Shown one piece after another: positions 1 to 7,311 of a stretch of 18,601 nt of DNA. How positions within the stretch are numbered: position 1 is the first letter of the stretch; each line of letters opens with the position of its first letter. Both the position numbers and the translations under genes were made by a program. The notes beneath the pieces are model-generated. The model made no database searches. It was not told where the DNA came from and was given only the letters and a program-made list of their open reading frames with translations. This DNA is from Bondarzewia mesenterica. Taxonomy: Eukaryota; Basidiomycota; Agaricomycetes; Russulales; Bondarzewiaceae. The DNA lies in the NCBI GenBank assembly GCA_004802705.1, contig SGPL01000611.1, positions 1 through 18,601 of the forward strand. The letters are read 5' to 3'.

Positions 1-125
1 AATGCTATGTACGCAGGTGAGCTGTGTGCGACCTAGCCTGGTGCGACTTCTACTAATAATTTGTATAAGCGGTCGGAATTCTAGGAGCTACAGTAATGCC
101 GCACGCCATATTTTTGGGGTCTTTT

Positions 126-425
126 ATGGCTACGCAAGACAGGAACTCGACACCGTTACCCTCGATTCCCCCGCCCGTAAGCTCGAGCGCTGCAAGCGGT
201 CCCGCATCGCGTTTAGTCAGGCTCCGGCGACGACTGAGGGCATCCCTCTCATCTGTGTTCTCCGTTTCTCGCGCGGAACGAATTGCCGCTGATCGGCAGC
301 ACCGTAACAAATTCAGCCACCCGGAGAACAACACTGTCCAGTTTATCCAAGCTCATTTGGGACATGGCATTGTCGACATGGTCATGACCTTGTTGGGCGT
401 CGCAGTCCCGATAAATTCTGCGTAA
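126..425 (+). CDS. Small unrecognised ORF, possible 99-residue protein
   Basis: An uninterrupted ATG-to-TAA frame of 99 codons starts with MATQDRNSTPLP. Its first third is rich in Ser, Pro and Ala, followed by an Arg-rich stretch (RLVRLRRRLR) and a more hydrophobic C-terminal third ending in GVAVPINSA. I recognise no domain, signal peptide or clear membrane segment. No splice signals link it convincingly to other exons. An overlapping frame on the other strand is nearly as long, so chance is a real alternative. It is listed only as a candidate. Confidence 0.2.
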   Translation: MATQDRNSTPLPSIPPPVSSSAASGPASRLVRLRRRLRASLSSVFSVSRAERIAADRQHRNKFSHPENNTVQFIQAHLGHGIVDMVMTLLGVAVPINSA

Positions 426-527
426 GGAGAATACTTATTGAGCTAGATCTGGCTATTGAAAGGCGTCATGTGTACTTCTTTGTTCAGAATCTTGGTGATA
501 GCCGCCACCGTATATTTTCGGGACGAT

Positions 528-808
528 GACAGCTCTGACAGCTCTGCGCGTTATCCTCTACCCCTGCACGTACGAATGGCATTCGCCGCGCCAGCACCAG
601 CTGTCTTGCCGACAGCTGGCATCACTGCATGGATGGTATTGTCGACGGATGGCGCACCAACTGTCTTGTCGACAGCATGGCACCCGCCGCGCCAGTACCA
701 GCTGTCTTGTTGACAGTTGGCATCACTACTCTGAGCGTTTTGTCGATGGTCGCACAATCACGACGCGTTCGAATGGATCCGAGATGAGCAATGTCACTCG
801 ACAGCTCT
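528..808. repeat. Cluster of short palindromic and direct repeats
   Basis: Three related imperfect palindromes lie at 597-619, 657-680 and 698-720. The first is a perfect 9-bp inverted repeat, CCAGCTGTC and GACAGCTGG, around a 5-nt centre (TTGCC). The second keeps CTGTC-TTGTC-GACAG. The third has one change (GACAGTTGG) that would keep a G-U pair in RNA. The first and third sit in an imperfect duplication with a 101-bp offset, starting at CGCCGCGCCAG at 584 and 685 and continuing through TTGGCATCACT-like and TTGTCGA-like segments. The 9-mer GACAGCTCT also occurs at 528, 537 and 800. No gene was recognised here. Confidence 0.7.
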
Positions 809-1643
809 CCGGCATTTGCGTGGTTGCCGGTGAGTTTCATACTATGTCTGGTGTCCGCTGACACCCCTCCAAGCTGGATTCGTCTATGAAGGTTAAAGTC
901 TTAAAAGCTGTGAAGGTAATTGCATAACTGCAAGGATCGCAAAATGTGAACCTGAGCACGAAGGGTAGTGGAAAGCAGGCCCAGCCNCAAACACCGTCGT
1001 CATCAGGACAGTAGAAGGGCAGACACAGTGCCAGATGAAGGGAGTCTCGGGGATAGCTGGGGTCGGAGAGGGAGCGACTCCGANCATTTTGTCAACGGTC
1101 AATGTTTGAGAATCCATGCTGCATCGTCTTTGCCGTGATTCAGTCGCATCGCACTGACTTTAAGCTATTAGATACCATGTCTGCAAAATCTCCATCTGGT
1201 TTTGAAATAGGCTAGTTTCGTGAGTTGCTACACCGACCAATGGAGCCTCTGACACAACGCAGGCTCAAAAAGAGTTCTTGTTTTGACCATATTAAATATC
1301 AGACTGTCCCATCCGGTGTTGACTGGTGTGANCACAGACCGCCCGGGTTGGTTGTAAATACATACATTAAACCACACCCAAGACAGTGTCTAGAGGACCG
1401 CACCTTCCCTTTCCATTCTTCACTGTATCCTCATTCCTCCTTCGTATTAATCCCCCTAATGTCAGATTTGCGCCCTTCGATCCGGGTTTTAGGGGTTCTT
1501 ATGGANCCTGATTTGTCAGCATCATTTACATTTGCATCCGACACATCTTTGGCAGCATGNGCCGGCGTGTGCTCNAAATATTTATTCCATCAATACCACN
1601 GATTGCTTGCCGACTCCCACCTGCATTCCTTCAATCTANAAGA
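809..1643. other. Stretch without a recognisable gene
   Basis: No gene can be supported here. A frame of about 160 codons between 1225 and 1719 is open, but it contains several ambiguous bases, lacks family motifs, starts at a non-ATG codon in its longest form and covers the TATA-like element of the downstream gene. Single ambiguous bases begin at 987 and recur through the stretch. Confidence 0.5.
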
Positions 1644-1650
1644 TATAAAA
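1644..1650 (+). promoter_or_regulatory. TATA-like box upstream of the 1767 gene
   Basis: TATAAAA lies 117 nt upstream of the ATG at 1767. It would place a transcription start near 1675 and leave a short leader. This fits a core promoter for the next gene, but only the motif and its spacing support it. Confidence 0.45.
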
Positions 1651-1766
1651 TCCAACCAGTGTTCAGTCTCATCAGGTACGAGCGCCACCACTCTTCATTC
1701 TGCATCACTCGCTGATTGATGATCATAGGTGTCGGGCCCTTACACCTTAGCACTCCTTTGACAAAC

Positions 1767-2734
1767 ATGACCATCAATCAAGGCAGCNGTGTTCACACAA
1801 TCTTGTTCCACATCCCGANGGATCATCCTGCATCCCTCAATCAAATTTTNGAACAACGCAAAGTGAATGCGGACAGTGAGCACANGCAGTATTAATTTTT
1901 TTTTTTNCATTGTTTACACATTATCCATACCTTCAGACCCAGAACAATCCAGCCAAACTACAGATATCCAAACTGTGCGTGATTTCTTTTACCTTCATAT
2001 CATTNATAGCACTCNTGCCTGATGATTTGACACCTAGCTTTTCCAAAAGATAGACCAAGTATGTCGTCTCTTGAGACCNTTTTCACATNAGTGATGGCTT
2101 TAAATCTCATACACTAATGCCTAGATGCGGGCCGATCATGAAGCAGCNGTTGTNGACCTCAGAGCTTCGATCNCTGGCCTCAAGGAGAAAGTTACAAGTC
2201 TTTCAAGCTCTCTAGATCATGTCAGTGATTTTTTTTCTTAAAAACTAGCNTTGATGTCACTGTGCCGCTAGAGCTCACTTGCCTATTAATAGCATACTTC
2301 TATCACCTACAAAATCCACCGTCGAACGGCAATTGATGCAGCCCGCAAANGCATAGATAAGGACTACGGGCTGAAACCCGAAGATCTGTGGTCTCAATTC
2401 ACTGTGCGTGGACGAGGACCAGCTCACNCCTTGAACATGTTNGTCAAACATGTCCGCTCGAGGTTGAATATGGAGGATCTTGAGTTGCTCGANNGGGAAA
2501 CTCTGAAGATTATCTATGGACCAAGCCCCATACNTGCTGANGGAAATGCCGCTGCCNATGATGCNACTAAAGACNACANCAGCATCGCGGTCTCGAGTAT
2601 AAAGATACAGCGCGAGTCGATGCGCAAGATCTATAGGTTCGTGTATGGCGAGGATCCAGAACCGGTATGTTGTGCAACACTCATATTGCCTGTTATGCCA
2701 GCTAATGCATCCGCAGAACCTTGAAGTTGCTTAA
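1767..2734 (+). CDS. Unrecognised six-exon gene, 217-residue protein with coiled coil
   Basis: Exons fit at 1767-1875, 1937-1974, 2038-2058, 2125-2220, 2293-2664 and 2717-2734. Introns are 52-72 nt with GTGAGC, GTGCGT, GTATGT, GTCAGT and GTATGT donors, and every exon joins in phase. The protein begins MTINQGS. It has a heptad-like region across exons 3-4 (LFQKIDQMRADHEA, then GLKEKVTSLSSSLDH), then a basic and acidic C-terminal half (DYGLKPEDLWSQF, KHVRSRLNMEDLELL, RFVYGEDPEPNLEVA). The intron 4 acceptor (2291-2292) is the least certain join. I do not recognise the family. No membrane segment or signal peptide is seen, so it may be a soluble coiled-coil protein. Seventeen ambiguous bases fall in the coding exons. 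A TATAAAA element lies upstream. A lineage-specific or multicopy mushroom gene is an inference only. Confidence 0.6.
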
Positions 2735-3122
2735 CTAGTGATGGTATTTGTTCGTCGTATCTCAGCTTGTATGTGGTTTCGCATCTTCAAATAATGATAC
2801 CTTACGCCGCATCATTCTTAGTCATTTGTTTTTCATCTTTTTCCATGATNTATCTTGTTACACCGCTGTCTACTTTGTTATCCGCTTCATGTGCCACACT
2901 GTATATTGTTCTGTTCAGGTATCTGCCAGCTGCGCATCTTCCCCCGCACCACAATGCCTTCCGCGACCGCCAGTAAACTGACATGATGCATAAACATGTG
3001 TGACTCCGGTTTTTACCTGATCATGACGAATGTAAACGGCGAATGTGACCTTGTCAACATCGTGTAACACCGAGCTGCTCCTCCATGTGATAACTGCACT
3101 CGCGACAGACCCATGAGAGACG
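2735..3122. other. Intergenic stretch, no gene seen
   Basis: Open frames here are under 80 codons, overlap one another and carry no recognisable motif. The stretch separates the 1767 gene from the 3' end of the broken gene on the opposite strand, so it may hold two convergent 3' ends. No clear repeat or terminator was seen. Confidence 0.5.
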
Positions 3123-4094
3123 CTAGCACGCGACGAACAGATATGCTTCCTCGACCGCTTTCCGTCTGATGTTCCCCTTGGTTACGGTTCGAGGTAGAGA
3201 TCCGCGTTGGACGATTACGATCATAGCCGCCGAGGTTATACGTTCNTGAAGATATCGACGCGAGTGGAATTGTCGCGTTCNGCGAAGTATATCTCNTTTC
3301 AGCTTTGCATANTCACCGTCCGATGCCGGCTCGATGAAAAGCGTTGGCGATGGCCGTCCGTTCCCGACCAACTATGCACTCTGAGATGAGCTCACTGCAT
3401 GNCGTACGAACATTATCCTCAATAGCCNTGGAACGCATTGGTGTCAGAATGTATATGATTCGTCGANGAATGATAGAGCTTACTTGGTGTCGCACCGTAG
3501 ACTGTTCTCGCTTTTGATCCAGTCATCATCTCTGCCCCGGAAAATATAGCAGTTTGGCCGGACCTCCAGGAACAGATCGCCCGTATGAAAATGACCATCA
3601 GGTGCACGAAGGGAGCGCTCGGGACAGTCTCCTGAGTCCGCCAAGATAACAAGCTCCATCAGCTGGGAGGTCGTGCTTCGATGCCCTGCTTCTGATGATG
3701 CAGCATTATTTGGAGTGATGGGGAAGGAAGGCGTAAGATGTGTTCTTCAGGGCACAAAGGAGAGGGGCTGAAGGAGAATTGCCACCCAGCGATAGCATCA
3801 TCGCACCGCACTCCGTACTGCCGAAGAGATTCTGCGTAATCGCAAGTGCTAAATACAGATTTCTCACTCATAAAGGTCATTGATACTTACTCGAAGTTTG
3901 AGGCCGGTTTGATACGCGAATTGCTCTTCATCGCGCGGTAATGGGAGACCGCTGTACACGATGTCGTCGAAGCTGCGGAGGAGGGCAAGCAATTTGGGTT
4001 TTTGCCGAGAATTACGAATGGTCACAGCGAGGAAGGCAGCAAATTGATTTAGGCGATTGAGGCCACAATTCTTGATCCACTCGCTCTGTAGGAA
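3123..4094 (-). pseudogene. 3' half of an adenylate-forming (AMP-binding) enzyme, frame-broken
   Basis: The remnant matches the second half of the acyl/aryl-CoA synthetase and NRPS adenylation superfamily. In order, one sees LLRSFDDIVYSGLPLPRD; a clean phase-0 59-nt intron (3832-3890); NLFGSTECGAMM, an A5-type motif; FHTGDLF (A7); RGRDDDWIK (A8); a second intron (3428-3483); AIEDNVR; and LPRTVTKGNIRRKAVEEAY, with the A10 lysine region. The N-terminal half with the P-loop-like A3 motif is absent. One-base shifts are needed at the four-base run 3720-3723 and near 3368. The ambiguous base at 3428 must read as G on the coding strand to restore the acceptor. The closest group may be fungal reductase-like or CoA-ligase-like enzymes, but the substrate cannot be told. 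Upstream it runs directly into an unrelated gene fragment. Confidence 0.7.
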
Positions 4095-4097
4095 AAT

Positions 4098-4898
4098 CTA
4101 GATGTAGAGAAAATTGAGGATGAGCACGTAGTGACAGAGGTCGAAGAAAAGGTAATGCCACAGGCGTTTTTTGTAGCTGTATATGCGCACGGGAAGGAGG
4201 AACATGGCTTGCAGTGTGTAGGCGACGTGTATCCATCTGTATTTAAAGCTCAACATATTCTATATATGAGGCGACGAAGAAGAATAGATGATGAATCGAT
4301 TGACATACTCTGGAGCCAGGCCAAGTTGGAGAGCGGACGCTAGAACAGAGGGACACTAAAGAAGAACGAGATCTTGTCGCGTGTCCGGACGACCTGAGCA
4401 GATTGCCATGCTGTCAGTGATGCCATATGCGTAGCGAGCTGAAACAAAGAAGCATGGAGACTCCATCATGGTCGGAAAGACTACGAAGAGCCGCACCTTG
4501 AACTGCAAGCAACTTTTCCAATTCCTTGTCCAAGCTCTGGGCCAACAGAACGTCCGGGGAAGTCGACTTAGCCTTGAGATCATTGAACACGAGCTCGGCC
4601 TTCAATTTCAGCTTGTCGGTCTGCTTGGAGAGGTTGCGCTGGATCAGGTCGATCTAGGTCGATGCGAGCGTCGAAAAAAAGTCTTCAAGATGTCTGCATC
4701 ATTTAGCCTCTCCAATACACAAGGACGTGCAGGTTTTGAGTGGCTTACCCAACAAGGTGAAAGCCCTCGTCAATTCTGTACTGTCTTCACGCACGAATCG
4801 TTCAAAGGGCAAAGTGAAGTAGCCCATATTCAAGTTGAGTAGGTTGGGAGTGTCGGATGGGAGGGGTGGGGGTGTCGAGAATCTGGGTCCGACGACAT
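4098..4898 (-). pseudogene. 5' half of a glycerophosphocholine acyltransferase-like gene (GPC1 family), broken
   Basis: The fragment resembles the N-terminal half of the GPC1/DUF2838 membrane acyltransferase family, which reacylates glycerophosphocholine in phosphatidylcholine turnover. Visible pieces are NMGYFTLPFERFVRED; LIQRNLSKQTDKLKLKAELV; AWQSAQVVRTRDKISFFFSV; SALQLGLAPE; then after a 72-nt intron (4237-4308) WIHVAYTLQAMFLLPVRIYS and KKRLWHYLFFDLCHYV, the family's HYFLFDFCYY-like motif. The candidate ATG at 4898 (MSSDPDSRHP) is one base out of frame with the next piece. A second shift lies near 4350, after FFFSV. The first two splice junctions do not keep phase. An in-frame TAG at 4098-4100 replaces the tryptophan expected after LNFLYI. 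The C-terminal half is missing. Family assignment rests on recalled motifs. Confidence 0.6.
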
Positions 4899-5264
4899 GA
4901 TGTTGCTTGCTGTGAGTTGCGAGCGACAAAGGAANATTTCAAAGCGTATATAATGTGCGTACGAGGGGACAGGGAGATACGCAGTACTCGACTTGTTGTC
5001 ACTGCGCGCGCCATCTAGAGACGGTCACCAAACGGAAATGCGCGTCAAGCCAAAAGGATGAGCCAGCTGGGACTCAAATTTAAAAGCCCACGATTTTCTC
5101 TCGCTCGCCGACCTGTTTTTCTCGACACTACTTGCATACTACTATGCGTTGGGCCTGCGCCCAACGTTGATCAACTCTCGACCGAAGGCATTGCAGGAAA
5201 AAATGGCTGCTGAGTTATTCTATCTTTTCTTAGGTATATTGTCCCGAAATTTCTTTGGTCCTTG
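4899..5264. other. Divergent upstream region with a hairpin
   Basis: This lies between the start of the GPC1-like remnant (minus strand) and the weak candidate at 5265 (plus strand). It holds the perfect inverted repeat at 5147-5166 and no supported gene. An ATG at 5203 opens a short frame (MAAELFYLFL), but it cannot be joined in phase to the following exons. Confidence 0.4.
5147..5166. repeat. Perfect 8-bp inverted repeat, 4-nt loop
   Basis: CGTTGGGC at 5147-5154 pairs exactly with GCCCAACG at 5159-5166 around the loop CTGC. The flanking base pair would be a G-U in RNA. It is a GC-rich hairpin about 100 bp before the candidate at 5265. Its function is unknown. Confidence 0.75.
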
Positions 5265-5742
5265 ATGCAGGGCGTGCTCAAAATTGTAAGTGGTGTTCAC
5301 TGCACATACTTCCGATGATGTTACTCTGTAATTTGCGTTCGATTGTCGTCAGCTCCATACCAAAGGGGCACAAACGCCTAGTGCCCTGGGGCTGACGGTA
5401 TGAGACAATTTCACCTTGGCTGATCTTTCGATGACCCAGTCATTCCTTGTTCATGAATTTCCACTAATCATCTACTCTAAATCTTCAGGACTTGTTCAGG
5501 ACTATTCGACACTGTCTTTGAACGTAGCGGAAGAAATCATCACCATTGGTAGAGGTTGGTGGGTATGCAACCTTCTTTCCTGTCCTCTTTATCACCACGG
5601 TCAACGCTTCGTCGTTTCTTCGATTCGAGATGACCCCCAGAGTGTAGGAACGATTGTATGTGTGGGGTTCCTCAGAACCCGCGTAGGTCAGCATGAGCTG
5701 TTGGTAAGTATCACTGGTACACATCAGGTGAACTTCATGTAG
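5265..5742 (+). CDS. Weak multi-exon candidate, possibly a fragment of a membrane protein gene
   Basis: A possible model is ATG at 5265 (MQGVLKI), exons 5265-5285, 5353-5397 and 5440-5562 in phase, then a 15-nt exon at 5641-5655 and a last exon ending at the TAG at 5740-5742. Intron 2 would be only 42 nt and the 3' exons are uncertain. The middle reads SFLVHEFPLIIYSKSS, then LVQDYSTLSLNVAEEI and TIGRGWW. The pattern of an aromatic DY, TL, E-E-I and R-x-W-W recalls the start of DUF6533, a domain common at the N-terminus of agaricomycete multi-pass membrane proteins, but the match is loose and no downstream transmembrane array is joined to it. It could be a decayed fragment or a chance frame. 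Confidence 0.25.
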
Positions 5743-6057
5743 CGATTATCGCAATCCCGGTCTTGTTCTTCGAAGCTTTCACTTGTCATGATTTGTGCAT
5801 AACTCATTTCCGGGTGTCAAATGGTGTGATTATTTGCCTCGATATCCGTTACCTGCACACTGTAAGTACGGGAGTGAAGATGATAGAAAAAAACGAACTT
5901 GTACAGTAGACCGCAAAGTATACATGTAAGCATGATCTAGTAAGGACGAATGCATCACTATCGTCCTTACTTCCTCTCAAGCCCAAGGTTGAGATATAGT
6001 GACCCAATTTCTGCGGCACAGAACGTCTATTACTCCTTTATTGTCAACTGAACTACC
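5743..6057. other. Upstream region of the UBX gene
   Basis: No gene is supported. A frame reading VAIIAIPVLFFEAF around 5740-5785 is hydrophobic and could be an exon of the weak candidate upstream, but no splice join supports it. The perfect inverted repeat at 5940-5970 lies here, and the stretch should also contain the core promoter of the gene at 6058. Confidence 0.4.
5940..5970. repeat. Perfect 10-bp inverted repeat, 11-nt loop
   Basis: GTAAGGACGA at 5940-5949 is the exact reverse complement of TCGTCCTTAC at 5961-5970, with an 11-nt loop. It ends 87 nt before the ATG of the UBX gene, so it could be an operator-like palindrome, a leader hairpin, or the 3' end signal of something upstream. 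No evidence decides between these. Confidence 0.8.
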
Positions 6058-7136
6058 ATGAATACTTCATCCAATCCGACTGCCGAACACAAGCCAGCTA
6101 CCGCAGCAGCCACTCCCTCTGTGCCAGAACCACAGTCCTTCAAGGTGTACAATCCACCCCGGACAGCCGCCGCAACCCGTGAGTCCCACTCCAGAGAATT
6201 GATAGATTCAGCATCGGTCTAATACTTAACCTGCACTGAATTTGGATTTATTTGCTTGATTTTTATCTGCAGATGAGCTGCCCGATGAATATTTCACGCC
6301 ATCTGCGGCCGATCTGAAGGCAGCACAGGCTTCTCTGCATGCACGGACACAAGCACTGACCAATGCAGCGTTCCAAAACCGCTCTATGCGCGAGCAGAAA
6401 GACAAGGCGAAGCGAGAGCGCTGGCCGACGGTATGCGTTTACCATCTTATTTATCTGAAGTCTGACAATCTGACAATGCACAGACGACAATACGCGTGCG
6501 CTTTACGGATCGCACGCAGCTAGAGAAGACGTTCCCCTCGACGGACAAAATACGCTCCGTGTACGCATTTGTCCGGGGCTCGTTGAAGGAAGAAGTCAAG
6601 CCCATTAAGTTCATACTGTGTATGTTCCCCCCCTTCCCCCCTCCCCTTCGTCATGCTCTGACTTGCGAGCTCATGCACTGATGGCGATAGACCAGCCTCC
6701 TAAGCGAGACCTGAAAGTCTCCGATCCTACAGTCCGCGATCTCTCGCTTGCAGAACTTCAGCTCGCACCTTCATCCGTCCTCCTACTCAGATTCGAGGAT
6801 GAGTCTTTGAATCGTGAGTGTCAGTGTAGTTCCGTCTATGCGATTGGCTGAATATCAGATTAGACGCCGACTACCCTGCGCCTCTCGCGGCCTCCGTTAT
6901 TGAGCATGCTGTCGATCTCCCCACGCCGCCTGACTTCGATGCCGCTCCGCAGGAACCTTCTCGACCTCAGGCTTCTGCGTCCTCATCTTCCAGCTCTAAT
7001 AGGCCTGCCCACTCGACCGGGGAGAAGAAGATACCAAAATGGCTTAAACTTGGCCCAAGTACGTCGCTGATGTGTCATTCAATCGACCTTACTTGTCTTA
7101 CTCACAACGAACATCTTCTGTGCTGTAGAGAAGTAA
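6058..7136 (+). CDS. UBX-domain protein of the TUG/ASPSCR1/Ubx4 type, 246 residues
   Basis: Six exons (6058-6178, 6273-6430, 6484-6619, 6691-6813, 6864-7058, 7129-7136) join in phase with 50-94 nt introns. They give a 246-residue protein from MNTSSNPTAEHKPA to KWLKLGPKK. Residues about 40-93 hold the region that precedes the UBX domain in TUG-like proteins (ELPDEYFTPSAADLKAAQA and FQNRSMREQKDKAKRERWPT). The UBX domain follows at about 94-180: TTIRVRFTDRTQLEKTFPST, FVRGSLKEEVKPIKFIL, YQPPKRDL, LAPSSVLLLRFED. UBX domains bind Cdc48/p97, and family members act as its adaptors or disassembly factors. The N-terminal ubiquitin-like domain of full-length TUG is absent, and none is seen upstream. The tail is Ser/Pro-rich with a basic end. 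It converges on UBA4, with 175 bp between the two stop codons. Confidence 0.85.
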
Positions 7137-7311
7137 AGAAGTGATGCTCAGAACTTCGTCGAATGCACGGAAGAATTATATGTTGTATTTGTATGTCTGT
7201 GTAGATGTCCATGTCACCATTTGTCGCAAGTAGCATATGCCAGCGCGAGGGGTGGTCTATGAATACATGTATTCTAAGTATGGCCTACAATAGCGTCCGC
7301 AGTTCTCGTTA

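Noticed and set aside
1225..1719. Long open frame of about 160 codons on the plus strand
   Set aside because: It carries many ambiguous bases, has no recognisable motif, and overlaps the TATA-like element and leader of the gene at 1767. Its composition looks non-coding.
5203..5397. Gene start MAAELFYLFL at 5203 spliced to the exons at 5271 and 5353
   Set aside because: The intron would be 37 nt, and the phase does not match: the joined frame stops in the next exon. The ATG at 5265 reads through without this problem.
5485..5724. Minus-strand frame of 79 codons (SEEPHTYNRSYTLG)
   Set aside because: No start ATG context, splice signals or homology could be supported. It overlaps the plus-strand candidate, which itself is weak.
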